A stretch of DNA of 64,000 nt from Flavobacterium psychroterrae (GCF_018380615.1 NZ_JAGYVZ010000006.1:169272-233271), one strand, 5' to 3'. Positions 1 to 8,921 are shown, numbered from the stretch's first letter. A program made the numbers and translations. Notes: generated from the sequence alone by a model not told the origin.

Positions 1-723
1 ATATTTTACCGGATCCTGAGGATCCATTTCTCTCAATTTAAGATCAAGTTCAGCCAATGCTTTTCCGTCGTTTTGTTTTCGGGTAAGGATTTCTAATTTT
101 CGTGCAACATTACCGGAATGTACATCAAGTGGGCAAGATAAGGCTGAAGGAGAAATGCTTTTCCAAATTCCTAAATCGACACCTTTTGTGTCTTGTCGAA
201 CCATCCAGCGCAAATACATGTTGATTCTTTTTGCTGCCGAATTATTCAGAGGATCTGAAATATGTTTTTGAGTTCGGGGTAAATGATCGATTTCGAAAAA
301 TATTTTTTTGAACTCGTGAATGCTTTTTTGCAAACTGTCTTTTTCCTGATATTTTGCAAAAACGGTTTCCAGTCCGCCGTGATTTTTATAGATGTGCTGC
401 AATCCTTTTATGAAACTGCCAAAATCTTTTCCGTTAAAAGTACGGTGAACAAAATTTTCCAGTCGGGATAAATCATCATCAGAATGTGACATGACAAAAT
501 CGTAAGGCGTATTGCCCATTAATTCCATCATTTGATGCGAATTTTTGATGATCATTTTACGATTTCCCCAAGCAATTGTTGCGCTTAAAAAACCTGCGAT
601 TTCAATGTCTTCTTTTTGAGAAAATAAATGCGGAATCTGCACAGGATCACTTTCTATGAAATCCTGATTATTATATTGAATGACTTTTTCGTCGAGAAAT
701 TCTTTGAGTTCTTTTTTGTTCAT
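1..723 (-). CDS. TIGR02757 (DUF2400) family protein, 3' end cut by window
   Basis: The reverse strand reads open from an ATG at 723 to the window edge, giving 241 residues that begin MNKKELKEFLDEKVIQYN. The run GFLSATIAWGNRKMIIKN, then LYLRWMVR-type and SALSCPLDVHSGNVARKL segments, are typical of the TIGR02757/DUF2400 family as I recall it. The family is widespread in Bacteroidota and has no firmly established function that I can name. There is no signal peptide or membrane segment, so it is probably cytosolic. The C-terminus lies outside the window. Confidence 0.8.
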   Translation of the reverse strand, partial: MNKKELKEFLDEKVIQYNNQDFIESDPVQIPHLFSQKEDIEIAGFLSATIAWGNRKMIIKNSHQMMELMGNTPYDFVMSHSDDDLSRLENFVHRTFNGKDFGSFIKGLQHIYKNHGGLETVFAKYQEKDSLQKSIHEFKKIFFEIDHLPRTQKHISDPLNNSAAKRINMYLRWMVRQDTKGVDLGIWKSISPSALSCPLDVHSGNVARKLEILTRKQNDGKALAELDLKLREMDPQDPVKY

Positions 724-751
724 AATTTAATGAAGGGTAATTGTTATCATA

Positions 752-838
752 AAGCCCTAGCCCTGATAGAAGTGAAAATCCTTTTGTGTAATGAAATGGA
801 ACAAAAGATTGGAACGGATAGCAGGAAACAGCTTTTAA
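752..838. repeat. Flavobacterial interspersed intergenic repeat (probable)
   Basis: This non-coding stretch between two minus-strand genes contains GCCCTAGCCCTGAT, ATCCTTTTGTGT, GGAACAAAAG and GGATAGCAGG in that order. I recognise this series as a motif that recurs between genes in many Flavobacterium genomes. AATCCTTTTGT can pair with ACAAAAGATT to form an internal hairpin. Only one copy lies in the window, so the repeat status rests on memory. Confidence 0.5.
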
Positions 839-1500
839 TTACTAATTAATCCATCGACCATTACTAACTTTCTGTCAGCCATATTTGCCAATTCTTCATT
901 ATGAGTTACAATCACAAAAGTCTGTCCGAATTCGTCACGAAGCTGGAAGAATAATTGGTGCAAATTTTCGGCAGAATGTGTGTCCAGGTTTCCTGAAGGT
1001 TCATCTGCAAAAATAACATCGGGTTTGTTGATTAATGCTCGTGCAACCGCAACACGTTGTTGTTCTCCTCCCGAAAGTTCGTTTGGTTTATGATGGATTC
1101 TATGTGATAATCCCAGAAAAGTCAATAGTTTTTTTGCTTCAGCCTCTGTTTCTGATGGTTTTTTACCGGCAATATAAGCGGGAATACAAACGTTTTCAAG
1201 AGCTGTAAATTCAGGTAAAAGTTGGTGAAACTGAAAGATGAAACCTAAATTTAAGTTTCTGAATTTTGATAATGCCTTATCGTTAAAACCTAAAATATTT
1301 TCCCCATTAATGGTCAATGAAGTTTCGGTTTCTGATTTTGAAGGTTTATCAAGGGTTCCTAAAATTTGTAATAAAGTAGTTTTTCCGGCACCTGAAGCAC
1401 CAACAATCGAAACAATTTCTCCTTTTTTAATATGTAAATCAACTCCTTTTAAAACCTCAAGCTGATCGTAGAATTTATGTATATTTTTTGCGTGTATCAT
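835..1500 (-). CDS. ABC transporter ATP-binding protein, LolD/MacB-like
   Basis: This 221-residue protein is a complete ABC ATPase. Walker A GASGAGKT is at residues 34-41, the signature LSGGEQ at 142-147, Walker B VIFADEP at 162-168, and the H-loop His is near residue 200. Length and motif spacing fit the LolD/MacB/FtsE group, which power lipoprotein release or mechanotransmission at the inner membrane. No LolC/LolE-type permease is adjacent, so the partner must be encoded elsewhere and the lipoprotein-sorting role is only likely. The ATG at 1498-1500 places the first beta strand where the family expects it. Confidence 0.88.
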   Translation of the reverse strand: MIHAKNIHKFYDQLEVLKGVDLHIKKGEIVSIVGASGAGKTTLLQILGTLDKPSKSETETSLTINGENILGFNDKALSKFRNLNLGFIFQFHQLLPEFTALENVCIPAYIAGKKPSETEAEAKKLLTFLGLSHRIHHKPNELSGGEQQRVAVARALINKPDVIFADEPSGNLDTHSAENLHQLFFQLRDEFGQTFVIVTHNEELANMADRKLVMVDGLISN

Positions 1501-1600
1501 TTGAAACTGTTTTTACAAAGAAACAAAGATTCTGCCGATATAAAAATGTGTTGTAACAGAATTTTAAGAAGAAATAAAAAGCAATTGCAATTGAAGTTTT

Positions 1601-1712
1601 CGCCCACGGATTGGACGGATTAAACTGATTATCGCGGGTTTTATATTTTTGAAATGAATAGTTGAATCTTTTAATCTGTGGCAACCTGTTAAACCAGTCT
1701 AATCTGTGGGCA
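1601..1712. repeat. Imperfect inverted repeat between genes
   Basis: CGCCCACGGATTGGACGGAT at 1601-1620 is mirrored by AACCTGTTAAACCAGTCTAA and CTGTGGGCA up to 1712. The arms are roughly 30 bp at about 70 percent match. The phrase 'aatctgtgggca' is a common flavobacterial intergenic motif. It fills most of the 1501-1825 gap, where I see no credible gene. Confidence 0.55.
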
Positions 1713-1825
1713 ATATAAATGGCAGGGAAATTGATTAGATGGGAATTAAGAAAGAAAATCAAATTTTGAAATAAAGTGTACTTGGTTAATTTTTTATAAA
1801 TTCGAATAATCTAAATACTATAAAA

Positions 1826-2122
1826 ATGCAGGAAGTTAATGTAGCTAATGATGACAGAACCAGAAAACTCCTTTTAGGTTTGCTTCTGGATGGAGTTGGA
1901 ATGATTTCTTTTACGATTCCGTTATTGGGAGAGTTCTCAGATGTAATTTGGGCACCTGTCGCGGCATTTATAATGACCAGAATGTACAAAGGCAGAGTAG
2001 GAAGAGTGGCGAGTGTCTTGACTTTTATAGAGGAAGCATTGCCTTTTACAGATATAATCCCATCATTTACAATTACGTGGATTTATACCTATTATTTCCA
2101 AAGAAACAATAATGACGCTTAG
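1826..2122 (+). CDS. Small membrane protein of unknown function
   Basis: The 98-residue ORF starts MQEVNVANDDRTRKLLLG. Two hydrophobic stretches follow, near residues 16-33 (LLLGLLLDGVGMISFTIPLL region) and 38-53 (DVIWAPVAAFIMTRMY), with a third hydrophobic tail near residues 72-90. I do not recognise the family. Its 3' end overlaps the end of the convergent gene at 2119 by four bases. Compact length, a clean ATG and non-overlap with other genes make it a plausible real gene. Confidence 0.65.
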   Translation: MQEVNVANDDRTRKLLLGLLLDGVGMISFTIPLLGEFSDVIWAPVAAFIMTRMYKGRVGRVASVLTFIEEALPFTDIIPSFTITWIYTYYFQRNNNDA

Positions 2123-2421
2123 TCTTTAAACAAAAAACCTAATCCCATATTTTTAAGCATTTTTTTTTCGAAATTCCAAAAGAAGCGGAATTGTCCAAAA
2201 ATGGTTCCTATTGCAACGAGTAAGACTTGATATATAGGGAAGATAATAAGCAAACGGATTAAAGTAAACCAACCACCAAAATCTTCTTTTGTGATGCCTA
2301 GCATAACACAAAAAGGTTTAGACAGCCATGCAGATGCCGATCCTGTGATGGCAAAAACAACAATGATAATTATGGCTTGTAGATTTGAGGTGATTCCCCA
2401 ACGTTTCTTTAATTTATTCAT
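2119..2421 (-). CDS. DUF6787-like small membrane protein
   Basis: From the ATG at 2421 the protein has 100 residues and begins MNKLKKRWGITSNLQAI. Two membrane segments are visible, IIIIVVFAITGSASAWL near residues 16-33 and LIRLLIIFPIYQVLLVAIGTI near residues 58-78, followed by a basic aromatic tail. The N-terminal KLKKRWGI motif matches a family annotated in flavobacteria as DUF6787, once mislabelled as a prolipoprotein diacylglyceryl transferase. An in-frame TTG four codons upstream is possible but less likely. Function unknown. Confidence 0.7.
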   Translation of the reverse strand: MNKLKKRWGITSNLQAIIIIVVFAITGSASAWLSKPFCVMLGITKEDFGGWFTLIRLLIIFPIYQVLLVAIGTIFGQFRFFWNFEKKMLKNMGLGFLFKD

Positions 2422-2453
2422 TTTTACTTGCAATGATTACAAATATAAGAACA

Positions 2454-2894
2454 TTATCGTATAGGAACGTACCCGCCGAGCTTTTGTTTGTATGTATTTT
2501 GAAAATAAATCATATAATTGTAAATCAAATAATTTACTTCGTATCCGTAATGAATATTTGGTTGGTAATCAATCGTCATTTCGTATAAATTCGGACTGTA
2601 TCTTTGTGGTTGCAAAACGCGATTATTCCATTCTGTTACATATAGATAATTCTTATTTTCAAGATAAGATAATGAATAATAATTTCGCGGAAGCGCCATT
2701 GATGCCAGCCAAGTACTAAAACCGTTGTCTATAATTATAACTTCATATTCTAATGAATCATTCGCAATTCGTACAGTATCATTTACAGCCGAATTTGGCT
2801 TAACTGGAGAATTTGCAGCAACAGTATTTTTTGAAGCTGTAGAACACGCAATTATAGTAAATAGAAGTATTAATATGTGGAAGCAATTTTTCAT
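2454..2894 (-). CDS. DUF6146-like lipoprotein
   Basis: Starting at the ATG at 2894 gives 146 residues. The signal peptide MKNCFHILILLFTIIAC ends in a lipobox with Cys17 as the lipidated residue. The mature part is rich in Tyr, Asn and Trp (NYYSLSYLENKNYLYVTEWN), which fits the small family annotated as DUF6146 in flavobacteria. An in-frame TTG five codons upstream would only lengthen the leader. It is probably anchored in the outer membrane. Function unknown. Confidence 0.7.
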   Translation of the reverse strand: MKNCFHILILLFTIIACSTASKNTVAANSPVKPNSAVNDTVRIANDSLEYEVIIIDNGFSTWLASMALPRNYYSLSYLENKNYLYVTEWNNRVLQPQRYSPNLYEMTIDYQPNIHYGYEVNYLIYNYMIYFQNTYKQKLGGYVPIR

Positions 2895-2948
2895 GTCTTT
2901 TAGTTTCAAGTCTAAATTTACGAATAAATGGCTTGAAAGAGTTACTAA

Positions 2949-3057
2949 GTTGCTAAGTTTCTGAGTTACTAAGTTTTTAGAAAAGATAAAAAAGAAAAAT
3001 TGTTTACCAGATAAACAGCTTTTTCTTTTTTACTTAGTGACTCAGAAACTTAGCAAC
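2949..3057. repeat. Long inverted repeat with nested hairpin
   Basis: GTTGCTAAGTTTCTGAG at 2949-2965 begins a 26-base left arm to 2974. It is complementary, with one mismatch, to the right arm at 3032-3057. Inside lies a second stem in which AAAAAGAAAAATTGTTTA pairs imperfectly with TAAACAGCTTTTTCTTTTT around the loop CCAG near 3009. The whole is one large cruciform or hairpin between two minus-strand genes. The 'ctaagtttctgag' phrase is a typical flavobacterial intergenic repeat; the inner stem could also act as a terminator. Confidence 0.75.
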
Positions 3058-3082
3058 TCAGAAACTTAGAACCTCAGCAGCT

Positions 3083-3643
3083 TTATTTACTCCCAAACAA
3101 TTTCCCAATAAACCCGGCGATTCCGCCTTTGGTTTTTGTTATTACCATAACATCAGCTACATCGACTTTTCCGTCAGCATTTTGATCCAGGCCAAATTGC
3201 ATTCCGTATTTGTTGATCGTTTCCATAATTCCCGAAGCTTGCCCGCTGTTTGTAAGCGAACCAATAATATCCGAAATTTGAAAACTGCTATCGTTTGGAT
3301 CCTTTGCTTTATTTACTAATGAACTTAATATTTGCGGAATCATGCCTGAAGCAACACCAGAAGAAGTATCACTGCTCAATCCGAATTTTTGACCAAGGGT
3401 ACCGGACAACTGTTGTGTAATTTGTTGTACAACAGGATTAGAACTATCAATAGATGATTTACCACTAAACAGGCTGGCAAGTTGTTCGCCGCCACCTTCT
3501 GAAGCAATTTTTTGCAATCCTGCAAATATAGAATTGCTGGTTTCGCTAATTACAGCTTCATTTTGCTCATTTGGAACTGCGTCGTTGTTTACGACAGCAC
3601 TGTTCCCGTATTGTTGCACTAATTGGGTCAATTGTTCAAACAT
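3083..3643 (-). CDS. DUF937-like protein with a C-terminal EF-hand/dockerin-like motif
   Basis: The 186-residue protein begins MFEQLTQLVQQYGNSAVVNN. It has an alanine/glutamine/glycine-rich central part (VVQQITQQLSGTLGQKFGL, SGVASGMIPQILSSLVNKAK) typical of YidB/DUF937-like bacterial proteins. Near residues 153-165 DQNADGKVDVADV matches a calcium-binding EF-hand or dockerin-type loop. There is no signal peptide. Family placement is by sequence style rather than certain recognition; function unknown. Confidence 0.65.
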   Translation of the reverse strand: MFEQLTQLVQQYGNSAVVNNDAVPNEQNEAVISETSNSIFAGLQKIASEGGGEQLASLFSGKSSIDSSNPVVQQITQQLSGTLGQKFGLSSDTSSGVASGMIPQILSSLVNKAKDPNDSSFQISDIIGSLTNSGQASGIMETINKYGMQFGLDQNADGKVDVADVMVITKTKGGIAGFIGKLFGSK

Positions 3644-3687
3644 GATGTTTTAGATTTAGATTAGATGACAAATTTAATTAAAAAAAG

Positions 3688-3723
3688 AAAGGGATTTACT
3701 ACAATTTTGTAGTAAATCCCTTT
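3688..3723 (-). terminator. Intrinsic terminator of the D-2-hydroxyacid dehydrogenase gene
   Basis: AAAGGGATTTACTACAA (3688-3704) and its exact reverse complement (3707-3723) form a 17-bp stem with a 2-base loop. Read on the minus strand it is followed by a U-rich run (3676-3690 region). It sits just downstream of the gene ending at 3747. Confidence 0.85.
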
Positions 3724-3746
3724 AAAGTTAATCTATTTTTTAATTC

Positions 3747-4697
3747 CTAGCTCAACAAAGTAATGATTTGTGACGCTAATTCGGTTCCAATTCTGTTTTG
3801 TGCCTCTCCTGTTGCAGCTCCAATGTGCGGAGTCAAAGAGATTTTTGGGTGCATTAAAATTGTCATTTCAGGTTTTGGTTCGCTTTCAAAAACATCTAAA
3901 CCTGCAAATGCAACTTTTCCTGAATCAAGTGCTTTTACTAACGCTACTTCATCAATAACGCCACCACGAGCACAGTTTACGATTCCAACACCATCTTTCA
4001 TGATTTCAAATTCTTTCTCACCTACGATATAACCGTTTTGAGCAGGAACGTGTAATGTAATGAAGTCAGCTTCTCTAAATAATGATTCTAATGATTGAGA
4101 AACAATTGTAGTTGTGATTGACTGTCCGTCAAAAAACTCTACTTTAATATCTACAGAAGGAATAAAACTATCTGCAGCAATAACTTTCATCCCTAAACCA
4201 AGCGCCATTTTTGCAGTAGCTTGTCCAATACGTCCAATACCAACAATACCAAGCGTTTTTCCTCTTAATTCAACACCGTTTGCATAGGCTTTTTTCAAAC
4301 CATCAAAGTTTGAATCTCCTTCAAGAGGCATATTTCTGTTAGAATCATGCAAGAAACGAACACCAGAAAATAAGTGTCCAAATACCAGTTCAGCAACAGA
4401 TTCTGATGATGAAGCCGGTGTATTAATTACGTGAATTCCTTTGCTTTTTGCATAATCAACATCGATATTATCCATACCAACACCACCACGACCAATAATT
4501 TTTAATCCCGGGCAGGCATCAATAATATCCTGACGAACTTTAGTTGCGCTACGCACTAAAACCACGTCTACATTATTTTCGTTTACAAAGTTAGCTACTT
4601 GTTCCTGAGCTACTTTTGTAGTTATAACTTCAAATCCACCTTTTTCTAAAGCTAGAATTCCACTTTTAGAAATTCCGTCATTCGCTAATACTTTCAT
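3747..4697 (-). CDS. serA: D-2-hydroxyacid dehydrogenase, probable 3-phosphoglycerate dehydrogenase
   Basis: At 316 residues this is a short-form (no ACT domain) member of the D-2-hydroxyacid dehydrogenase family. The NAD-binding loop GIGRIG is at residues 153-158. The catalytic residues appear as Arg244 (NCARGG), the Glu of DVFESEP (268-274) and His291 (LTPHIGAA). It lies 153 bp downstream of serC on the same strand, which strongly suggests it oxidises 3-phosphoglycerate as the first step of serine synthesis, with SerC doing the second. Substrate assignment is by context; other 2-hydroxyacids are possible. Confidence 0.87.
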   Translation of the reverse strand: MKVLANDGISKSGILALEKGGFEVITTKVAQEQVANFVNENNVDVVLVRSATKVRQDIIDACPGLKIIGRGGVGMDNIDVDYAKSKGIHVINTPASSSESVAELVFGHLFSGVRFLHDSNRNMPLEGDSNFDGLKKAYANGVELRGKTLGIVGIGRIGQATAKMALGLGMKVIAADSFIPSVDIKVEFFDGQSITTTIVSQSLESLFREADFITLHVPAQNGYIVGEKEFEIMKDGVGIVNCARGGVIDEVALVKALDSGKVAFAGLDVFESEPKPEMTILMHPKISLTPHIGAATGEAQNRIGTELASQIITLLS

Positions 4698-4782
4698 TGT
4701 GTATATTGTTTATTTGGTTAATCGTTAATTTGTTTAATCGATGAGCCAACTATTATAATTTTTTCTTTTTTGATTAGAGTTC

Positions 4783-4832
4783 CAGTTTTCAGTCTCAGTT
4801 TTCAGTCGTCTGTTACTGAAAACTGAAAACTG
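4783..4832. repeat. Palindromic repeat in the serC-serA spacer
   Basis: CAGTTTTCAGTCTCAGTTTT on the left is mirrored by ACTGAAAACTGAAAACTG on the right, followed by three tandem copies of TGTAAAC to about 4852. This is a flavobacterial intergenic repeat type. As transcribed from serC towards serA it could form a hairpin between the two genes and lower expression of the second. Confidence 0.6.
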
Positions 4833-4850
4833 TAAACTGTAAACTGTAAA

Positions 4851-5921
4851 CTAAACTTTAGACTCCAAAGCTTTCATTACATCTACCAATACCTGAACAC
4901 TTTCGATAGGCATCGCGTTGTAAATAGAAGCTCTGTAACCACCAACTGAACGGTGTCCTGGTAATCCTGAAATTCCTGCAGCTTTCCATAAAGCATCAAA
5001 AGTTTCAGTATGGTCAGCATTGTTTAATAGGAAAGTCACATTCATATTAGAACGATCTTCAACCGCTGCAGCACCTTTAAATAATGGGTTTCTGTCGATT
5101 TCAGTATAAAGCAAATCAGCTTTTGCGTCGTTTAATTTCTCAACAGCAGCAACTCCGCCTTTTTCTTTGATCCATTGTAAAGTTAAAAGTGAAACGTAAA
5201 CGGCAAAAACAGGAGGCGTATTATACATACTTTCTGCTTTGATATGTTTAGCATAATCTAACATACTTGGGATAGTTCTTCCGCTTTTCTCTAAGATATC
5301 TTCTTTCACAACTACCAAAGTAGCTCCTGCAGGACCCATATTTTTTTGAGCACCGGCGTAGATTAAATCAAATTTAGAGAAATCTAAATTGCGTGAAAAA
5401 ATATCAGAACTCATATCACAAACAACAGGAACATTAGTTGCCGGGAAATCTTTCATTTGAGTTCCAAAAATAGTATTGTTACTAGTGCAGTGAAAATAAT
5501 CAGCATCACTTGGTATGGTGTATCCTTTTGGAATATGGTTGTAATTTTCTTCTTTTGAAGAAGCTACGACAACAGTTTCTCCAAAATATTTTGCTTCTTT
5601 TATAGCGGCAGTTGCCCAGGTTCCGGAATCTAAATAAGCAGCTTTTCCGTTTTCTTTCATCAGGTTATAAGGAGCCATTAAGAATGCTGTGCTTGCACCA
5701 CCTTGTAAAAACAAGGCCTGATATCCTTTTCCGGTAAGTCCTAATAACTCTAAAGCAAGGGAACGTGCTTCATCCATAACTGCAACGAAATCTTTGCTTC
5801 GGTGCGAAATTTCAAGAATGGAAAGTCCTGAATCATTAAAATTTAGTATAGCTTTTGATGCTTTTTCAAAAACCTCTTGAGGTAAGATACTTGGTCCTGC
5901 GCTGTAGTTGTGTTTTTTCAT
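4851..5921 (-). CDS. serC: Phosphoserine aminotransferase
   Basis: The 356-residue protein is full length for SerC. The N-terminal MKKHNYSAGPSILPQEV is diagnostic, the PLP lysine is Lys193 in GAQKNMGPAG, and the C-terminal GHRSVGGYRASIYNAM is the phosphate-binding family motif. It transaminates 3-phosphohydroxypyruvate to phosphoserine, using glutamate, in the cytosol, and also acts in pyridoxal phosphate synthesis in many bacteria. The downstream dehydrogenase on the same strand supplies its substrate. Confidence 0.96.
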   Translation of the reverse strand: MKKHNYSAGPSILPQEVFEKASKAILNFNDSGLSILEISHRSKDFVAVMDEARSLALELLGLTGKGYQALFLQGGASTAFLMAPYNLMKENGKAAYLDSGTWATAAIKEAKYFGETVVVASSKEENYNHIPKGYTIPSDADYFHCTSNNTIFGTQMKDFPATNVPVVCDMSSDIFSRNLDFSKFDLIYAGAQKNMGPAGATLVVVKEDILEKSGRTIPSMLDYAKHIKAESMYNTPPVFAVYVSLLTLQWIKEKGGVAAVEKLNDAKADLLYTEIDRNPLFKGAAAVEDRSNMNVTFLLNNADHTETFDALWKAAGISGLPGHRSVGGYRASIYNAMPIESVQVLVDVMKALESKV

Positions 5922-6014
5922 GGTTGTTGTTAATAGACGAAAATTTTAAAGACGCAAATTTCGGCAATAGGAGCTGAAAAAGCGATAAATTATTCGAAAT
6001 AATTAAACATATTT

Positions 6015-7088
6015 TTACTTTGTTGTTAACAAAAACGTTATAGTATCTACGTTATCTGCATAATCCCACAATTGAGGATTTTGGGTTTGTCCAAACGGAA
6101 TACTGTTTTTGATCAAATCATTGCTTACAATGCACTGAATTTGTTCAGCATCAGCTTCAAGACGCGTTTGTAAATCTTCGATATTTTCGTAGAATTCATA
6201 GAAAACGCTCGAAATAGGAGAGGCATAACTTCCATCTTCCTTCAAAGTCAGGAATCCATTATCTCGTAATTTGAAATTACTCATTAAAAATACCGCTTTA
6301 TTATAATCATAATTGTTAGCATATTTTTCATAATGAATCACATCCTGATATTTAAAAATAGCCTGAAAAAAAGCTTCAAATGTGTAGCCTTTTGGAACAA
6401 AAAGTTTAGAAACATTACGACATCCTAAACCAAAATACCTGAAAATATCTTCGCCCAAAGCTTCTAATTCTTCATTGGTTTCTTTTCCGTTTAAAACCGC
6501 AACCGAGTTTCTGTTTTTGCGGATGATAGAAGGTTTATCTTTAAAATAATATTCAAAATATCTCGCAGTATTATTGCTTCCGGTGGCAATTACGGTATCA
6601 AAGTTTTCCAGTTTACCTTCCACGAAAGTGATTTTGTCTTTTAAGCTTTCGTCAACATAAATTAAATATTTAGCTAAAAAAGGCAACAAATGCTGATCGT
6701 TTGAAGATGTTTTTATTAATGCTTTATTTCCTGTAATTAAAACGGATAAAAAATCGTGAAAACCAACTAACGGAATATTTCCGGCTAAAATTAAAGCAAC
6801 ATTTTTTTCTGTTTTGTCAGTCTGAGTTAATTCAGTTGAATATTCAGACAACCATTTGTCAATGTTTTCTTCGGTCAAAGCATCTGCCCAGGATTTTATT
6901 GCAAAATATACTTGTTCAGGTGTGTACCATCCGTTGTGTGATTGCGAAAGCTGTATCAATTTTATAAAATCATCAAAAAACAAATCATTGCCTAAAACTG
7001 ACGGATTTTGTATATTATCTGTTTCCGAAAACTGATTTAAGAATTTGCCTAATTCAACAAAAACACTTTTTTTTGTTTCTAATGTCAT
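6015..7088 (-). CDS. Acyl-CoA reductase, LuxC family
   Basis: This 357-residue protein shows the LuxC-type layout: an N-terminal helical part, KNVALILAGNIPLVGFHDFL near residues 95-114, and FRYFGLGCRNVSKLFVPKGY near 216-235 with the probable catalytic Cys (GCRNVSK). Family members reduce acyl-CoA or acyl groups to aldehydes with NADPH; in flavobacteria this gene sits reproducibly beside serC and a ferredoxin, but its substrate is not known to me. It is divergent from the ferredoxin gene at 7239. The minus-strand ATG at 7088 lies only 5 bp from the ferredoxin promoter. Confidence 0.85.
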   Translation of the reverse strand: MTLETKKSVFVELGKFLNQFSETDNIQNPSVLGNDLFFDDFIKLIQLSQSHNGWYTPEQVYFAIKSWADALTEENIDKWLSEYSTELTQTDKTEKNVALILAGNIPLVGFHDFLSVLITGNKALIKTSSNDQHLLPFLAKYLIYVDESLKDKITFVEGKLENFDTVIATGSNNTARYFEYYFKDKPSIIRKNRNSVAVLNGKETNEELEALGEDIFRYFGLGCRNVSKLFVPKGYTFEAFFQAIFKYQDVIHYEKYANNYDYNKAVFLMSNFKLRDNGFLTLKEDGSYASPISSVFYEFYENIEDLQTRLEADAEQIQCIVSNDLIKNSIPFGQTQNPQLWDYADNVDTITFLLTTK

Positions 7089-7092
7089 ATTG

Positions 7093-7124
7093 TTTGCTTA
7101 TGAATTGTTTTGATTGTAATTTTG
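7093..7124 (+). promoter_or_regulatory. Bacteroidota-type promoter for the ferredoxin gene
   Basis: TTTG at 7093-7096 and TAATTTTG at 7117-7124 are separated by 20 bases, matching the Bacteroidota -33/-7 consensus. Transcription would start near 7131, leaving a leader of about 110 bases before the ATG at 7239. Confidence 0.6.
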
Positions 7125-7238
7125 CACAAAAATAAGGATAAATAAGTCGAAAGTCATCAAGTCAAAAGATCGAAATGAGTTTTTTTAAATTTTTAGACTT
7201 TTTAGCTTTAAGACTTTTAACTTTAAGATAAAAAACAA

Positions 7239-7589
7239 ATGGCAATAATTATAACTGACGAATGTATAAACTGTGGGGCTTGTGAACCAGAGTGCCCAAA
7301 TACAGCAATTTATGAAGGAGCTGACGATTGGAGATATAAGGACGGAACAAGACTTTCAGGAAAAATAATTTTACCTGACGGAACTGAAGTTGATGCAGAT
7401 GATGCTCAAACTCCAATTTCTGACGAGGTATATTATATCGTTCCGGGAAAATGTACGGAGTGTAAAGGTTTTCACGATGAACCTCAATGTGCTGCTGTAT
7501 GTCCTGTCGATTGTTGTGTGCCTGATGATAATCACGTTGAAGATGAAGAAACCTTGTTGAACAGACAAGCGTTTTTACACGATGAATAA
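7239..7589 (+). CDS. 4Fe-4S dicluster ferredoxin
   Basis: The 116-residue protein carries two cluster motifs: Cys9-x2-Cys12-x2-Cys15-x3-Cys19-Pro and Cys72-x2-Cys75-x8-Cys84-x3-Cys88-Pro. The insertion between them and the acidic tail ([12 protein letters not shown]) match the 2[4Fe-4S] ferredoxins of the FdxN/YfhL type. It is a cytosolic electron carrier. It is monocistronic, with its own promoter and a strong terminator, and is divergent from the acyl-CoA reductase, which could be a redox partner (inference only). Confidence 0.93.
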   Translation: MAIIITDECINCGACEPECPNTAIYEGADDWRYKDGTRLSGKIILPDGTEVDADDAQTPISDEVYYIVPGKCTECKGFHDEPQCAAVCPVDCCVPDDNHVEDEETLLNRQAFLHDE

Positions 7590-7613
7590 ACTTTAATTTG
7601 CATAAAAATATAG

Positions 7614-7642
7614 ATCCTGAGTCAACGCTCAGGATTTTTTTT
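7614..7642 (+). terminator. Intrinsic terminator of the ferredoxin gene
   Basis: ATCCTGAG (7614-7621) pairs with CTCAGGAT (7628-7635) around a 6-base loop and is followed by eight T residues. Confidence 0.9.
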
Positions 7643-7757
7643 GCTCTGATTTGAACTTTTAATAAAAAGCTAGTTGGTTGATTTTTAATGTTTTGTTTTT
7701 ATCTTGTTAATTTATTAATAAAAATTTAATACTTTAGTTGAAAATTTGACAATGCCT

Positions 7758-8921
7758 ATGAAGAAATTAATATTTTTATTTGTAGTATTATTTAGTATGA
7801 ATGTTTTTTCACAAAACGAAGAAAATTCTATTGTTGTTAAGGACATAGAAACACAATTGCCTATAGAAAATGCAATCGTGTTTATCATGAAAACAAAACA
7901 AACATTAATAACCAATAAGGACGGAAAAGTAATTTTTGCATTGAATGGTGCGTCTAGTATTCAGGTTTCTGAAACCAACTACGAAAAAGTCACCATTCGT
8001 TGGGATGCTTTAAAGCCGGATTTATTTGTAATTTATCTGAAAAATAACAACAATAAATTGGATGAAATTGTTGTTTCAAAAGAAAAACCAGAAAAAAATC
8101 TTCAAAAAATTATTTCTAATTCAAGGCAAAAACTTGCCAATTCATACCGGTTAAAAGTATATGTAAGAGAGTTTTTTATGCTTGATAATAAATATTCGTA
8201 CTATAATGACGGATTGGTAAATTTTCAATTTGAAGAAAATCAAAATAAATCAACTACGACATTATTAGTAGAACAAAATAGATCTTATGGATTGCTGGAA
8301 GATGATGTTAGTCATGATTTAATGGGATATAATTTGAATAACATTATGGAGAATTATTCAAATTTAAAATATTTTGATCCTCTTTTAGACTCAAAAACAA
8401 AGAAAGAATATGAGTTTATAACTACGGGGCATCCCAATAATAAGAACTATTATATAATGTCTGTAACTCCGTTAGATAAATCTAAAAAAGCATTTGATAC
8501 TTTTGAAATTATTTACGATCCTGTAAAAAAGTTAATTGTAGAATTTAGTATTATTATAAAGCAAGCGAACCTGGTTCAAATTGAAGAAGAAACAAAAGTA
8601 GGTTCTAAAAACATTACCAGATCGCAAATTAAAGTAAGTTACAGAATTGATGGTGAAGATTATTATTTACTAAGTTCAAATGAAGAAATTGCTTATGATT
8701 TGATTTTAAAAGATAAAGTCAAGAATATTCAGGTGAGAAATAATTTTATTACCACCCATTTTGACAGACAAAATTTCACCTACAGTGATAGTGATGTTTT
8801 TAAGGAGAAAACACTTTTTAATAAAAAAAACAAAGTGATGACAAAATACTGGGACATTTCAGGATTTACAGCCACTGACGAAGAAAAAAAGCTTATAGAC
8901 GGATTGGAGTTTAAGATGTAA
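7758..8921 (+). CDS. Secreted protein with carboxypeptidase-regulatory-like N-terminal domain
   Basis: From the ATG at 7758 the protein has 387 residues, with signal peptide MKKLIFLFVVLFSMNVFSQ. The next 80 residues (IVVKDIETQLPIENAIVFIM, TNKDGKVIFALNGASSIQVS) form a CarboxypepD_reg/DUF4480-like beta-sandwich. The remainder is a large uncharacterised domain seen in many flavobacterial secreted proteins. An ATG at 7752 and a TTG at 7746 are alternative starts, but 7758 gives the cleanest signal peptide. It is probably periplasmic or outer-membrane associated. The 3' end overlaps the convergent methyltransferase gene by 11 bp. Confidence 0.75.
   Translation: MKKLIFLFVVLFSMNVFSQNEENSIVVKDIETQLPIENAIVFIMKTKQTLITNKDGKVIFALNGASSIQVSETNYEKVTIRWDALKPDLFVIYLKNNNNKLDEIVVSKEKPEKNLQKIISNSRQKLANSYRLKVYVREFFMLDNKYSYYNDGLVNFQFEENQNKSTTTLLVEQNRSYGLLEDDVSHDLMGYNLNNIMENYSNLKYFDPLLDSKTKKEYEFITTGHPNNKNYYIMSVTPLDKSKKAFDTFEIIYDPVKKLIVEFSIIIKQANLVQIEEETKVGSKNITRSQIKVSYRIDGEDYYLLSSNEEIAYDLILKDKVKNIQVRNNFITTHFDRQNFTYSDSDVFKEKTLFNKKNKVMTKYWDISGFTATDEEKKLIDGLEFKM

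Noticed and set aside
283..471. Plus-strand ORF of 62 codons
   Set aside because: It lies opposite the well-supported DUF2400 gene and shows no protein-like features.
628..849. Plus-strand ORF of 73 codons
   Set aside because: Half lies over the DUF2400 gene and half over an interspersed repeat.
1475..1762. Minus-strand ORF of 95 codons
   Set aside because: It covers a repeat-rich intergenic stretch, and its start region overlaps the ABC ATPase gene.
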